A DNA stretch of 64,000 bases from Streptomyces pristinaespiralis (GCF_001278075.1 NZ_CP011340.1:1302001-1366000); one strand, 5' to 3'; shown: positions 1 through 8,517, counted from the stretch's first letter. Notes: generated by a model from the letters alone, not told the origin. Translations and numbers: made by a program.

Positions 1-89
1 GCGCGGCGAAGACGATGCTCGACCAGCTCGACTGGTGGGGCTCCGTGCTCCACGACGCGCGCCGTGACCGTCCGTTCGGGGCCGTCTGA
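1..89 (+). CDS. C-terminus of a probable NAD(P)H-dependent FMN reductase (partial)
   Basis: Only the last 28 codons lie in the window; the frame starting at base 3 runs to TGA at 87-89. The peptide has a Leu-Asp-Trp-Trp motif followed by a basic Asp-Ala-Arg-Arg tail. This resembles the end of actinobacterial NADPH-dependent FMN reductase-like flavoproteins, which commonly finish in a similar amphipathic helix. The flavin-binding part lies outside the window, so this rests on the tail alone. It converges on, and may overlap, the minus-strand gene that follows. Confidence 0.4.
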   Translation, partial: AAKTMLDQLDWWGSVLHDARRDRPFGAV

Positions 90-471
90 CGGCGGCCGTC
101 CCGCGCAGCCGCCGCACGAGTGCCACCGCCGCGGTGGCGAGGGCCACCGCGGCGAGGGACAGCAGCCAGTTGCGCGGATAGTCGAGCGGAAGCACCGAGG
201 GGTTGTGCGGCGTGCCGGGGGCGAAGAGGACCGGCAGGGCGATCAGTGTCAGGCAGCCCGCGGTGACGAGCGCCCCGCGCAGCGGTCCCCGGCCGGGGAG
301 GCGTGCGAGCAGCAGGCCGGCGGCGAGCACCAGCGGGGCGACGAGGAGGTCGTGGAGGACGACCGCTCCCGCCAGCCAGAGGGCGACGTCCCGGGCCTGT
401 CCGCCGCTGAGGAGGAGGAAGACGCCGACGCCCATCAGGGCGACGCCCGCCGCCCCTGTCGCAACGCGCAT
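1..471 (-). CDS. Small polytopic membrane protein, coupled to the molybdopterin oxidoreductase (partial)
   Basis: ATG at 469-471 overlaps the TGA of the upstream oxidoreductase in an ATGA junction, so translational coupling is likely. The first ~125 residues form about four hydrophobic segments (Leu/Ala/Val/Gly rich), followed by an arginine-rich tail. The frame stays open to the window edge. The true stop is therefore not seen, and the last part would overlap the opposing flavin-reductase end. I do not recognise a family. Context suggests an accessory membrane subunit or assembly partner of the oxidoreductase, but that is inference. Confidence 0.5.
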   Translation of the reverse strand, partial: MRVATGAAGVALMGVGVFLLLSGGQARDVALWLAGAVVLHDLLVAPLVLAAGLLLARLPGRGPLRGALVTAGCLTLIALPVLFAPGTPHNPSVLPLDYPRNWLLSLAAVALATAAVALVRRLRGTAAVRRPRTDGHGARRGARSPTSRAGRASSSPR

Positions 472-1625
472 CACAGCACCTCGATCCTTCCGACCCACTT
501 GGTCTGCCACACGCCGGGGCGGTTGGGGGCGATGATCCGGGCGGGGAAGCCGTGGTCGAGGGAGAGGACCTCGCCGCCCAGGCGCAGCGCGAGGAGGGTG
601 AGCGGATCGTCGGTGTATCCGCCGCCCATCTCCATCACCCGGTAGGCGCCTCGCTGTTCCAGCGAGACGACCCTCAGCGCCGCGCCGGGTGGTGCGCCGG
701 CCCGCCGCAGCAGGTCCTGGACGCGTACACCGGTCCATCGCGCGGACTTGCTCCAGCCTTCGACGCAGGCGATGGGCAGCGTCACGGTGTGCTGGGGCAG
801 TGCGGCCAGCTCGTCGAGGGTGAGGGCACACGACCGGGGGCCGGTGACGGTGAGCCGCCAGCCGGCGAGGGACGGGAGGTCGACCCGGGCCGCGGCGGCG
901 GTGCGGTTGACGGGCAGCTGCTGCGGTCCGTGGTCGGGGTGGCGGGGTGCGAGCAGGTCAAGGTGGCGCAGCGGTGTGAGGGACTGGCCGACGGTGGTGA
1001 CGGTGACCGCTCCCACGGCCGCGGCGACGCCGGTGAGGAGGGAACGCCGGTCCGGTCCGTCCGTGGCGGGCAGTTCGGCGGACCCGGGTGAGCGCCGGCT
1101 CCAGTAGTCCCTGATCTGCGGGTACTTGACGGCGATGTGCAGTACGAGGGCGCCCGCGAGCAGCCAGGCCACCGCGAAGTGGACGGGCACGAAGGAGAAC
1201 GGCCACGGATACCACTGGGCGGTGTTCAGCAGCCCCGTGGCGAGCTGGAAGAGGGCCGCGGCGACCAGAACGGCCACCGAGAGCCGTTCGAGGGCGTGCC
1301 GCAGGGACCGCAGAGCGGGCCGTACGAAGAGCCTCGGGTAGACCGTCCACAACTTGGCGAGCAGCAGCGGGACCGCCGCGATGCCGCTCGCCACGTGGAG
1401 CCCCTGGTTGAGGCGGTAGCCCCAGTACGGCCGGCTGGGCAGCGACCCGGCGAGCCAGTCCGGCGGCCGTTGCAGGTAGTGGCTGATCACCCCGGTCACG
1501 AAGCACACGGCGACCGCCGCGCCGAGCAGGCGGCCGACGGCGGTGGCCGTGCGGGCGTCGTGCAGCCCGCCGGTGAACCTCGGCGGCCGGAGGGTGATCG
1601 GTGGTCGGATCCTCATGCCTTCCAT
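471..1625 (-). CDS. Membrane-anchored molybdopterin oxidoreductase with N-terminal cytochrome b-like domain
   Basis: 384 aa. Residues ~25-175 contain four to five transmembrane segments with conserved His (for example GLHVASGIAAV and VPVHFAVAWLL), typical of cytochrome b561-type haem domains. Residues ~230-384 are a sulfite-oxidase-type molybdopterin domain: the IACVEGWS stretch carries the Cys expected to ligate Mo, followed by W-x-G-V and an Asp-His-Gly-Phe-Pro-x-R-x-I motif near the C-terminus. Fusion of both parts implies electron transfer between a periplasmic oxidoreductase and the quinone pool. The substrate is unknown; YedY-like repair of oxidised methionine and sulfite oxidation are both possible. 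A second Met four codons in is an alternative start. Confidence 0.85.
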   Translation of the reverse strand: MEGMRIRPPITLRPPRFTGGLHDARTATAVGRLLGAAVAVCFVTGVISHYLQRPPDWLAGSLPSRPYWGYRLNQGLHVASGIAAVPLLLAKLWTVYPRLFVRPALRSLRHALERLSVAVLVAAALFQLATGLLNTAQWYPWPFSFVPVHFAVAWLLAGALVLHIAVKYPQIRDYWSRRSPGSAELPATDGPDRRSLLTGVAAAVGAVTVTTVGQSLTPLRHLDLLAPRHPDHGPQQLPVNRTAAAARVDLPSLAGWRLTVTGPRSCALTLDELAALPQHTVTLPIACVEGWSKSARWTGVRVQDLLRRAGAPPGAALRVVSLEQRGAYRVMEMGGGYTDDPLTLLALRLGGEVLSLDHGFPARIIAPNRPGVWQTKWVGRIEVL

Positions 1626-1731
1626 GAGAACCCCGCGGGAGGCGTGTGCGAGGGATCCGACACCTTACGGAATGCGGACGTCGGGAGGCGTCCTCCCCGT
1701 TCGGGCCGCTGCGGCTGGAAGGCTGCTGTCC

Positions 1732-3153
1732 GTGATCACCATCCGCTCGCTCATCGCCTGCCTCCTGGTCGCCGGCCTGACGGCCGTGCTGGCGGCCACG
1801 GTCCTCAAGGACGGCTACGTCACCGATCCCGGCGGCCTCGCACGGTGGTACGCCGCCTGCTGGCTGCTGTTCGCGGCGGCCGTCGTCGCCGTGCGCAGGA
1901 TGCCCGTGCGGCGCGCGGTGGTGCTGATCCTCGCCGGTGGTGTCGCGATGGCGGCGACCGGGCTGCTCGCCCCGCCGCGGACGAGCACCGACTCGTACCG
2001 CTACGCCTGGGACGGCAGGGTGCAGGCCGCCGGGATCTCGCCGTACGACCACGCGCCCGCCGATCCGGCGCTCGCCGGTCTGCGCGACGACTGGCTGTTC
2101 CCGCGGGGTGCGGACTGCGCGGTACCGGAGCGCTCGCGCGTCGACGGTCCCGCGGGCGAGCGGCACTGCACGCGGATCAACAGACCGCGCGCGCACACGA
2201 TCTATCCGCCGGTGGCGCAGGGCTACTTCCTGGTCGTGCACGCGCTGTCGCCCGACGACGCCCGGCACAAGGCACTGCAGACGGGCGGGGCGCTCCTCGC
2301 GGTCGGCACGAGCGTCGTGCTCGTGCTGGTGCTGCGCCGTCGCGGTGATCCGCGGCAGGCCGCGCTGTGGGCGTGGTGTCCCGCCGTGCCGGTGGAGGCG
2401 GTGAACAACGCGCACGCGGACGTGCTGGGGGTGCTGCTCGCGGTGCTGGGGCTGTGGGTGGTGGTCCGAAGGCGCTTCGAGGGCGGTGTGCTGCTCGGCG
2501 CGGCGGTGGCGACGAAACTGCTGCCCGCGGTGGTGCTGCCGGGCGCTCTGGCGGGCGTCCGGCGGTGGCGGGACGCGGCGGCCGTGCTGGTGCCGGCCGC
2601 CGCAGTGGTGGCGGTGACGTACCTGCCGCACGTGCTGCTGTCGGAGAGCTCCGTGCTCGGCTATCTGGGCGGCTACACCGAGGAGGAGGGCTACGCCGAT
2701 CCGTCGGCCCGCAACCGCTACGCGCTGCTGCGGCTGGTGCTGCCGGACGCGTGGGCGCTGCCCGCGGCGCTGCTGGTGACGGCGTTCGTCGTCGTGCACG
2801 TCGTGCGCCGCGGCGACCCCGGACGGCCGTGGAGCGGCGCCCTGTCGGTGACGGGAACGGTGTTCCTGCTGATGACGCCGGGATACTCCTGGTACGCGCT
2901 GCTGCTGGTGGCGCTGGTCGCGCTGGACGGCCGGTGGGAGTGGCTGGGCGTCGCGGCGGCGGGAGCGGCCAAGTACGTGACGGTGCACCTCGAGGGGGAC
3001 GGCGCGGTGGTGGGCACGACGGCGTACGCCCTGGCGGCAGCCGCGGTGGCGGCCGGGGTGCTGGTCCGGCGGAGCCGGCCGGGTGGTGCCGGCTCACCGC
3101 TTCCCGGGCGACGGGAGTCCGGGCGTGTCGCGGTGGGCAGTAAGGAGGAATGA
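1732..3153 (+). CDS. GT87-type integral membrane glycosyltransferase
   Basis: 473 aa from GTG 1732, chosen because GGAAGG lies about 10 bases upstream and the protein then begins with a hydrophobic helix. About ten transmembrane segments are visible. The extracytoplasmic loop near residues 75-100 has the Asp-Ser-Tyr-Arg-Tyr-x-Trp-Asp-Gly-Arg signature with a following SPYDHAP motif, typical of GT87/DUF2029 polyprenyl-phosphate-dependent mannosyl- or arabinosyltransferases. A loop at ~105-135 is rich in Cys and Arg. The stop overlaps the next start (ATGA), so it is co-translated with the MFS permease. The acceptor is unknown; cell-envelope glycan or glycoprotein is likely for the family. Confidence 0.75.
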   Translation: MITIRSLIACLLVAGLTAVLAATVLKDGYVTDPGGLARWYAACWLLFAAAVVAVRRMPVRRAVVLILAGGVAMAATGLLAPPRTSTDSYRYAWDGRVQAAGISPYDHAPADPALAGLRDDWLFPRGADCAVPERSRVDGPAGERHCTRINRPRAHTIYPPVAQGYFLVVHALSPDDARHKALQTGGALLAVGTSVVLVLVLRRRGDPRQAALWAWCPAVPVEAVNNAHADVLGVLLAVLGLWVVVRRRFEGGVLLGAAVATKLLPAVVLPGALAGVRRWRDAAAVLVPAAAVVAVTYLPHVLLSESSVLGYLGGYTEEEGYADPSARNRYALLRLVLPDAWALPAALLVTAFVVVHVVRRGDPGRPWSGALSVTGTVFLLMTPGYSWYALLLVALVALDGRWEWLGVAAAGAAKYVTVHLEGDGAVVGTTAYALAAAAVAAGVLVRRSRPGGAGSPLPGRRESGRVAVGSKEE

Positions 3154-4445
3154 CCACCTCCGCCGAACGGTCCGAAGCCTCGCCCGTCCGTTCCCGCCGT
3201 GCGCTGCTGGCCGGTTCGGTCGGCAATTTCGTCGAGTGGTACGAATTCGGCGTCTACGGCTACTTCGCCACGATCATCGCCGCGAACTTCTTCACGCCGG
3301 AGGGCGGCAGCGACGTCGAGGCGCTGGTGAAGACCTACGCGTCGTTCGCGCTGGCATTCTTCTTCCGGCCGGTCGGGGCCGCGCTGTTCGGCCGGATCGG
3401 TGACCGGATCGGGCGCCGTCCGACGCTGATCCTCGTCATCGGCCTGATGACGCTCGCCACCACCCTGATCGGTCTGCTGCCGACCTACGCCACCGTGGGC
3501 GCCTTGGCGCCGTGGCTGCTCACCCTGCTGCGCATTCTCCAAGGGCTGTCCGCGGGGGGCGAGTTCGGCGGGGCCGTGTCGCTGATGACGGAGTTCGCGC
3601 CGCCCGGCAGGCGCGGCCTGTACGGCTCGTGGCAGTCGTTCACTGTGGCGCTCGGCCTGCTCGGCGGCGCGGGGGCGGCGGCGCTGCTGGCGACCGTGCT
3701 GTCGGAGGCGGCGCTCGTCGACTGGGGCTGGCGGCTGCCGTTCCTGCTGACACTGCCCCTCGGTGCGGTCGCCCTGTGGCTGCGGCTGCGGCTCGAGGAG
3801 ACGCCCCGTTTCCGGGAGGCGGAGGCCGCGCCGGCCGCGCCACCACCGACCGGGGAGGTCGTCAGGGCGATCGTGCTCGGCGCCGGCCGGATCATGGGCT
3901 GGGCGGCGGCCGGTTACACCTTCCTGGTGGTGCTGCCGTCGTATCTTCAGTCCAGTCTGAACGCGTCGTTCCGGGAGGCGCTGATCGCCACGGTCCTGGC
4001 GAACCTGGGCTTCGCGGCGTCGATCATCCCGGCGGGGCTGGTCAGCGACCGGGTCGGCCGGCGGCCGGTGATGCTGACGGGTGCGGCCTTGGTGGTGCTG
4101 CTGGCCCTGCCGCTGATGAACCTCCTTCAGGACGAGGGCGCTTCGGCGGCCGCCAAGGGCGCCGCGGTCCTCGCCGCCGGCGCCGTGGTGGGTCTGCTCG
4201 CGGGGCCGGGGCCCGCGATGCTGGCCGAGATGTTCCCGACGTCGGTGCGCTGTACGGGACTCGGCCTGGCGTACGCGCTGTCCAACGCGGTCTTCTCCGG
4301 GTGCGCGGGCCTGGTCATCACCGAACTGATCAAGCGCACCGGCAGTGTCGACATCCCCGCCTACTACGCGGCCGCGACCTGCGCGGTCAGCGTGTTCGCG
4401 CTCCTCACGCTGCGCGGCGACGACCACCGCAGGCCGCTGCGGTGA
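3150..4445 (+). CDS. MFS permease, metabolite:H+ symporter (MHS) type
   Basis: 431 aa, twelve hydrophobic segments. The N-terminus has GNFVEWYEFGVYG and the loop 2-3 motif GRIGDRIGRRPTL. A second GLVSDRVGRRPVML motif lies between helices 8 and 9. All are hallmarks of the proline/betaine/shikimate-like MHS branch. ATG 3150 overlaps the stop of the glycosyltransferase, and the stop overlaps GTG of anmK, so the three genes form a tight operon. Substrate cannot be read from the sequence. The link to anmK makes a cell-wall-derived sugar acid conceivable, but MHS proteins normally carry carboxylates or zwitterions. Confidence 0.85.
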   Translation: MTTSAERSEASPVRSRRALLAGSVGNFVEWYEFGVYGYFATIIAANFFTPEGGSDVEALVKTYASFALAFFFRPVGAALFGRIGDRIGRRPTLILVIGLMTLATTLIGLLPTYATVGALAPWLLTLLRILQGLSAGGEFGGAVSLMTEFAPPGRRGLYGSWQSFTVALGLLGGAGAAALLATVLSEAALVDWGWRLPFLLTLPLGAVALWLRLRLEETPRFREAEAAPAAPPPTGEVVRAIVLGAGRIMGWAAAGYTFLVVLPSYLQSSLNASFREALIATVLANLGFAASIIPAGLVSDRVGRRPVMLTGAALVVLLALPLMNLLQDEGASAAAKGAAVLAAGAVVGLLAGPGPAMLAEMFPTSVRCTGLGLAYALSNAVFSGCAGLVITELIKRTGSVDIPAYYAAATCAVSVFALLTLRGDDHRRPLR

Positions 4446-5614
4446 GGGTCGTCGGGCTGATGTCGGGGACGTCGTACGACGCGATCGACGCCGCGGCCGC
4501 CGACATCGTCCTGAAGGACGGCAGGCTCGAGCTGAGCCCGCTCGGCCTGATCTCGGAGCGGTACGACGACGAGCTGCGGGCGGCGCTGGCGGGAGCCCTG
4601 CCGCCCGCCACGACCACGCTGGAGCGGGTGTGCCTGCTGGACACCCGCATCGGGCAGGCGTTCGCCGCGGCGGCGGTCCGCGCCGACCGCGAACTGTGCG
4701 CGAGGACCACCGAGTTGGTGGCCTCGCACGGGCAGACCGTGTACCACTGGGCGGAGGGCGGGCAGGTCCACGGCACTCTCCAGCTGGGGCAGCCTGCGTG
4801 GATCGCGGAGGCGACCGGCTGCACGGTGGTGTCCGACTTCCGTCCGAGGGACGTGGCGGCGGGCGGTCAGGGCGCCCCGCTGGTCGGTCTGGTGGATCTG
4901 CTGTGGCTGCGCGGCCGGCCGGGCGTGCCGGCGGCACTCAACCTGGGAGGGATCGCCAACGTCACCGTGGCCGGCCGGGCGGGCGAACCGGTCGCGTTCG
5001 ACACGGGCCCGGCGAACGCCCTGGTGGACGCGGCGGTCGCGGAGCTGACGGGCGGACGGCTCGGCTACGACGAGGACGGGGCGCTGGCCGCGGCGGGCCG
5101 GGTCGACCAACCGCTGCTCGACCGGCTGCTGGCGGAGCCGTACTACCGGCTGCCCCCGCCGAAGACCACCGGCAAGGAGCTGTTCCATGCGGGCCATGTG
5201 CGAGAAGCGCTGGCCGGCGTCGGCCCGTTGCCGCCGCAGGACGTGATCGCCACGCTCACCCGGCTGACGGCGCGGACCGTGGCGGACGCGCTGCGGCCGC
5301 TGGGGGCGACCGAGGTGGTCGCTTCGGGAGGCGGCACGCGCAACCCGGCTCTGATGGCGGCGCTGCGGGCCGAGCTGGCCGGGACACCGCTGCGCACCTC
5401 CGACGAGTTGGGGATGCCGGCCGCCGCCAAGGAGGCGTACGCGTTCGCCGTGCTCGGTTTCCTGACCGTGCACGGCGTGGCAGGGACCGTGCCGGCGTGC
5501 ACGGGTGCCCGAGGAGCGCGCGTCCTCGGGTCGATCACGCCGGGCGGCCGGGTTCCACCGCTCGCGTCCCCCGCGGAGCGCCGGGTCGACTCCTTGGTCG
5601 TCATGGACCGTTGA
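4442..5614 (+). CDS. anmK: Anhydro-N-acetylmuramic acid kinase
   Basis: 390 aa from GTG 4442, which overlaps the MFS stop. The N-terminus GLMSGTSYDAIDAA is the ATP-binding AnmK signature (usually GLMSGTSLDGIDAA). Downstream are the conserved ASHGQT, FRPRDVAAGGQGAPL, NLGGIANVT and DTGPANALVD motifs and GGGTRNPALM. The family cleaves the 1,6-anhydro ring of anhydro-MurNAc and phosphorylates it to MurNAc-6-phosphate during peptidoglycan recycling in the cytoplasm. Length fits the usual ~370-390 aa. It is the last gene of the glycosyltransferase-MFS-anmK operon and is followed by a good hairpin. Confidence 0.95.
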   Translation: MRVVGLMSGTSYDAIDAAAADIVLKDGRLELSPLGLISERYDDELRAALAGALPPATTTLERVCLLDTRIGQAFAAAAVRADRELCARTTELVASHGQTVYHWAEGGQVHGTLQLGQPAWIAEATGCTVVSDFRPRDVAAGGQGAPLVGLVDLLWLRGRPGVPAALNLGGIANVTVAGRAGEPVAFDTGPANALVDAAVAELTGGRLGYDEDGALAAAGRVDQPLLDRLLAEPYYRLPPPKTTGKELFHAGHVREALAGVGPLPPQDVIATLTRLTARTVADALRPLGATEVVASGGGTRNPALMAALRAELAGTPLRTSDELGMPAAAKEAYAFAVLGFLTVHGVAGTVPACTGARGARVLGSITPGGRVPPLASPAERRVDSLVVMDR

Positions 5615-5618
5615 CCGT

Positions 5619-5649
5619 GGTGGTGCGACCTGGCGCGGCCCGCACCACC
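5619..5649 (+). terminator. Hairpin terminator after anmK
   Basis: GGTGGTGCG at 5619-5627 pairs perfectly with CGCACCACC at 5641-5649 across a 13-base loop, starting five bases after the anmK stop. There is no U tract, which is usual for Streptomyces terminators. Confidence 0.7.
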
Positions 5650-5726
5650 CCGGCCTCGGCGAGCGTGTCCGGGCGGCCGGAGGGAGCGAGCGCTGCTCCC
5701 GTGCCCGTATTCCTGATTCGTGCCGG

Positions 5727-5749
5727 CCTGCTGCCCCCGCGGCAGCAGG
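5727..5749 (-). terminator. Hairpin terminator after the DUF397 gene
   Basis: CCTGCTGCC at 5727-5735 pairs with GGCAGCAGG at 5741-5749 around a five-base loop. It begins directly after the minus-strand DUF397 stop codon and faces the anmK terminator. Confidence 0.75.
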
Positions 5750-5986
5750 TCAGCCGACCAGGAAATCCGCTTTGCCGGCCTTCGCTCCCTGGATGAAGGC
5801 CTCGATCTCTCCGGAGGTGTAGATCAGGGCCGGCCCGTCGGGGTCGGCGGACTGGCGCACCGCGACCCTGCCGTCGGAGAGCTTCATGGTCTCGACGCAG
5901 TTGCCGCCGTTGCCGCCGCTCCAGGGCTTGTGCCAGCCCTCCTCACCCAGCTCGGCGGCCGGCATTCCGTTGTATATGCGTTTCAT
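5750..5986 (-). CDS. DUF397 domain protein, partner of the XRE regulator
   Basis: 78 aa. It has the DUF397 pattern: an N-terminal W-x-K-x-x-S/W-S-G-G-x-x-x-N-C-V-E core, then V-A-V-R-x-S-x-D-P-x-G-P, then a hydrophobic strand and a Phe near the end. Its start directly abuts the stop of the upstream XRE gene, so the two are one transcript. In Streptomyces, DUF397 proteins (BldB/WhiJ-system type) pair with DUF5753 XRE regulators and often an RsbW-like ATPase, exactly the trio seen here. A role as the regulator's small antagonist or effector is the current family view, not shown here. Confidence 0.92.
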   Translation of the reverse strand: MKRIYNGMPAAELGEEGWHKPWSGGNGGNCVETMKLSDGRVAVRQSADPDGPALIYTSGEIEAFIQGAKAGKADFLVG

Positions 5987-6847
5987 TCACAGCTCCTTGC
6001 GGAGATCGTCGAGGATCTCCTTCGTGCGTTGTACTGTCGCGGCCTGCGCCGCCATGCGGTCCATGACCTCGAGGTGCGTGGCGACCTCGGGGCGCGCGTC
6101 GAGATAGACGGCGCCGGTCAGGTACTCGCTGTAGACCATGTCCGGGAGTTCGGCCACAGCGAACCGGAAGAGGACGAAGGGCCCGTACGTCCCGGGGTGG
6201 TGGCCGGCCGCGAACTCGGCGATCTGCAGGGTGACGTTCGGCAGCCGGGCGCCGTCGAGCAGCTTCTCGATCTGGGCCTTCATCACCCCCGGCCCGCCGA
6301 CGGGCCGGCGCAGCACCGTCTCGTCCATGATCACCCAGAGCTTGGGCGCGTCCGGCCGGGTCAGCAGGGACTGGCGCTCCATACGCAGGGCCACATGGCG
6401 TTCGACGTCGTCCGGCTCGGTGTGGCCGATGGCTCCGCCGAGCATGATGGCCCTGGCGTAGTCCTCGGTCTGGAGCAGACCGGGCACGAAGTGGGGTTCA
6501 TACGCACGGATGAGGCTTGCGGCACCCTCCAGGCTGACGTACATGCTGAACCAGTTGGGCAGGACGTCGTGGAAACGCTGCCACCAGCCCGGCTTGTTGG
6601 CCTCTTCGGCCAGCTCCACGAAGCCGCGGGCCTCCTCTTCATCGATCCCGTAGGCGCCGAGCAGCAGTTGGACGTAGGGGATCTTCAGCGCGACCTCGGC
6701 GGTCTCCATCCTGCGGATGGTGCCGGGGGCGACGCGCAGGACCTTGGCCGCTTCCTCGCGTTTGAGCCCTGCGCGTTCCCGCAGGTCCTGCAGGCGTCTA
6801 CCGAGAACGACCTGCCCCACAGTGGGGGCGGACCGCGGTTCACTCAC
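5987..6847 (-). CDS. XRE-family regulator with DUF5753 (WhiJ-like)
   Basis: 286 aa from GTG 6847, preferred because GGGAGG lies just upstream. A longer form beginning at 6898 would run over that site. Residues ~12-65 form the XRE helix-turn-helix (LRERAGLKREEAAKVLRV with TIRRMETAE). The remainder is the DUF5753 region with the characteristic WWQRF, EGAA-x-x-I-x-x-Y-E-P, VPGLLQTEDYAR and R-x-E-R-Q-x-L-L motifs. Such proteins control differentiation or antibiotic production in Streptomyces. Immediately upstream, facing the divergent ATPase gene, lies a set of CCCACT repeats that is a plausible operator. Confidence 0.92.
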   Translation of the reverse strand: MSEPRSAPTVGQVVLGRRLQDLRERAGLKREEAAKVLRVAPGTIRRMETAEVALKIPYVQLLLGAYGIDEEEARGFVELAEEANKPGWWQRFHDVLPNWFSMYVSLEGAASLIRAYEPHFVPGLLQTEDYARAIMLGGAIGHTEPDDVERHVALRMERQSLLTRPDAPKLWVIMDETVLRRPVGGPGVMKAQIEKLLDGARLPNVTLQIAEFAAGHHPGTYGPFVLFRFAVAELPDMVYSEYLTGAVYLDARPEVATHLEVMDRMAAQAATVQRTKEILDDLRKEL

Positions 6848-6893
6848 TTCGAGACCTCCCCACGTGCTTGTTTGCGAGCAGTGTGCCACGGCA

Positions 6894-6935
6894 CCCACTC
6901 AATGAATATGCCCACTCTGGATTTTTCAAAGTGGG
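6894..6935. promoter_or_regulatory. Candidate operator between XRE and ATPase genes
   Basis: CCCACTC occurs at 6894-6900 and 6911-6917 (17-base period, about 1.6 helical turns), and AGTGGG, the inverse of CCCACT, at 6930-6935. The cluster sits in the A+T-rich divergent gap, where an autoregulating XRE protein would bind. Inferred from position and symmetry only. Confidence 0.45.
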
Positions 6936-6973
6936 GGTTGCCAATGTGATGGTTGCAGCGGGAGAGTGGTCGT

Positions 6974-7468
6974 GTGAACCGTGACGCGCTCGCCACCGAG
7001 CTCCTGGACTCCCTCGCGGGGCCCGATCTCACCCGGTATGCCTTCGAGTTGCCGGCGCGCGCCGAACAGGTCTCACGGGCGAGAAAGATGGTCTCCGCAC
7101 GGCTGGAGAGCTGGGGCGTCGGAGAAGACGCGCACGACACGGCACTGCTCGTCCTCTCCGAGCTGTTCACCAACGCCATCGTGCACACCGGCGGTCATCT
7201 CGTCGCCTGCGAACTCCGCGCGGACGCCGACCGGTTGCGCGTCACGGTGCAGGACCAGGGCGCCGCCGCCACCGGCCCGCGCGTGTGCCACGGCGCGGAG
7301 GGCGAGCGCGGACGGGGTCTGCTGCTCGTCGAGGCGGTGAGCTGTGCCTGGGGCACCTACGACGCCGCGCCGGGAGCGGGCCGCGTCGTGTGGGCCGAAC
7401 TGCCCTTCGTACCGGCCGCCGATGCCGCTTCCAGGGAAGGGGCGTCGGCGTCGGAGTGGCCGTGCTGA
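6974..7468 (+). CDS. RsbW-like ATP-binding protein (HATPase_c, anti-sigma type)
   Basis: 164 aa from GTG 6974, preceded by GGGAGAG. The GHKL fold is visible: N-box LLVLSELFTNAIVH, then Asp-Gln-Gly (VQDQGA) for the G1 box, and GRGLLLVEAVS for the G2 box. There is no dimerisation/His domain, so it is a free-standing anti-sigma-type kinase or decoy rather than a sensor kinase. It is divergent from the XRE/DUF397 pair and completes the usual Streptomyces three-gene regulatory set. The next gene overlaps its 3' end. Confidence 0.88.
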   Translation: MNRDALATELLDSLAGPDLTRYAFELPARAEQVSRARKMVSARLESWGVGEDAHDTALLVLSELFTNAIVHTGGHLVACELRADADRLRVTVQDQGAAATGPRVCHGAEGERGRGLLLVEAVSCAWGTYDAAPGAGRVVWAELPFVPAADAASREGASASEWPC

Positions 7469-7881
7469 GGAACCTGGCGCCGCTCGTCTCGCGGGGCGTG
7501 CGCCACGACGGAGCCGACCGCCTGAGCACCCTCGAGGTCCCCGACGCCCTCCCCACCACCCTGGGGTGCGACGCGGTCGGCGTCCCCGAGCACTACGGAA
7601 TCCGCCTGCTCGCCCGGATGCGGAGCACCGGCTGTGTGTTCGCCGACGGCTCCTGGTGGTGGTGGATCGTCCCCGCGGGTTCCGACCTCGACCTGACCTG
7701 GCCGCTGCCGTCCCACTACGCCCGCGGGGCGCGGGTGCCCACGAGCGGCGCCCGGCTGATCCGCCGGCCGGACGGCCCGAGCCCCTACACGCCGCCCATC
7801 CCGCTGTACCTGATGGCCTGTCAACTCACCGGTACGACCCCGATGTGGCCTGCCGGCCTGACGGGCTCGGCACGCGGCTGA
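7456..7881 (+). CDS. Conserved hypothetical protein with Trp-rich core
   Basis: About 141 aa. Start is uncertain between GTG 7456 and GTG 7462; both overlap the 3' end of the ATPase gene, so translation is probably coupled. The sequence has a GSWWWWIVP segment flanked by short beta-rich stretches, a Leu-Leu-Ala-Arg-Met pre-helix and a Pro-rich C-terminal third. No catalytic motif or membrane helix is seen and I do not recognise the family. Its position suggests it acts with the ATPase/XRE/DUF397 set. Confidence 0.65.
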   Translation: MAVLRNLAPLVSRGVRHDGADRLSTLEVPDALPTTLGCDAVGVPEHYGIRLLARMRSTGCVFADGSWWWWIVPAGSDLDLTWPLPSHYARGARVPTSGARLIRRPDGPSPYTPPIPLYLMACQLTGTTPMWPAGLTGSARG

Positions 7882-7929
7882 ACCGAGCGGCCGCCACGGT
7901 CCGCCCGACCGCGGGGCGACCCGCCGGGA

Positions 7930-7942
7930 TAGGCTTCTGCGC
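7930..7942 (+). promoter_or_regulatory. -10 element of a leaderless promoter
   Basis: TAGGCT at 7930-7935 ends seven bases before ATG 7943. TANNNT-N7-start places the transcription start on or near the A of ATG, giving a leaderless mRNA; no ribosome-binding site is present in the gap. Confidence 0.6.
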
Positions 7943-8236
7943 ATGTCAGAAGCGAATACGGGCCCCGAACGGCAGGGCCTCACACCGCGCCAGGCCCGCC
8001 GTGTCCGGATAGCCCTCTCGGCCGTCATCATGATCGCGGTGGGTGCCACCCTGGCGCTGCGGCTCGGCAGCACCCACTCGGTGCTCACCGTGGGCTTCTA
8101 CGGCATCGCCCTGATCCTCTCCGGCAGCGCGCTGGTCCTCAGCCGCGCCGGACGCACCCGGTGGGCCACCCTGGTCCTGGGCGTCGGCGTGGCGGTGGCT
8201 CTGGTCGCGGAGTGGGCGATCGCCTCGATGCGCTGA
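7943..8236 (+). CDS. Small integral membrane protein
   Basis: 97 aa. A short charged N-terminus (~20 residues with QARRVRIAL) precedes three hydrophobic helices at about 22-40, 48-66 and 73-92. No family is recognised; small three-helix proteins like this are common and uncharacterised in Streptomyces. It is probably monocistronic and read from a leaderless message. Confidence 0.75.
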   Translation: MSEANTGPERQGLTPRQARRVRIALSAVIMIAVGATLALRLGSTHSVLTVGFYGIALILSGSALVLSRAGRTRWATLVLGVGVAVALVAEWAIASMR

Positions 8237-8517
8237 GCACGGCGAGGCCGGCCTTTTACCGAGGCGGCCGGTCACCGGGCCGGCGGCCGACTGATCCGCG
8301 GGGCCGAGCACGGGGATCGCCGGGCACGTCCATGGTCATTCACCAAATGACCCCACCCAGGGCGCAGTTCGGCCTCGCGACTGCCCGGAAGGTGGCCTGC
8401 CGGGGTCGGCAGGACGCCCGGCCCTGCGGCTGCGGCGGCTCGCACCGGCGGCAGCAGGAACACGGGGGGGGTGACGCCTGGACAATGGCCCCCGCGTGGT
8501 GGCGATCTGGTGGTGGG

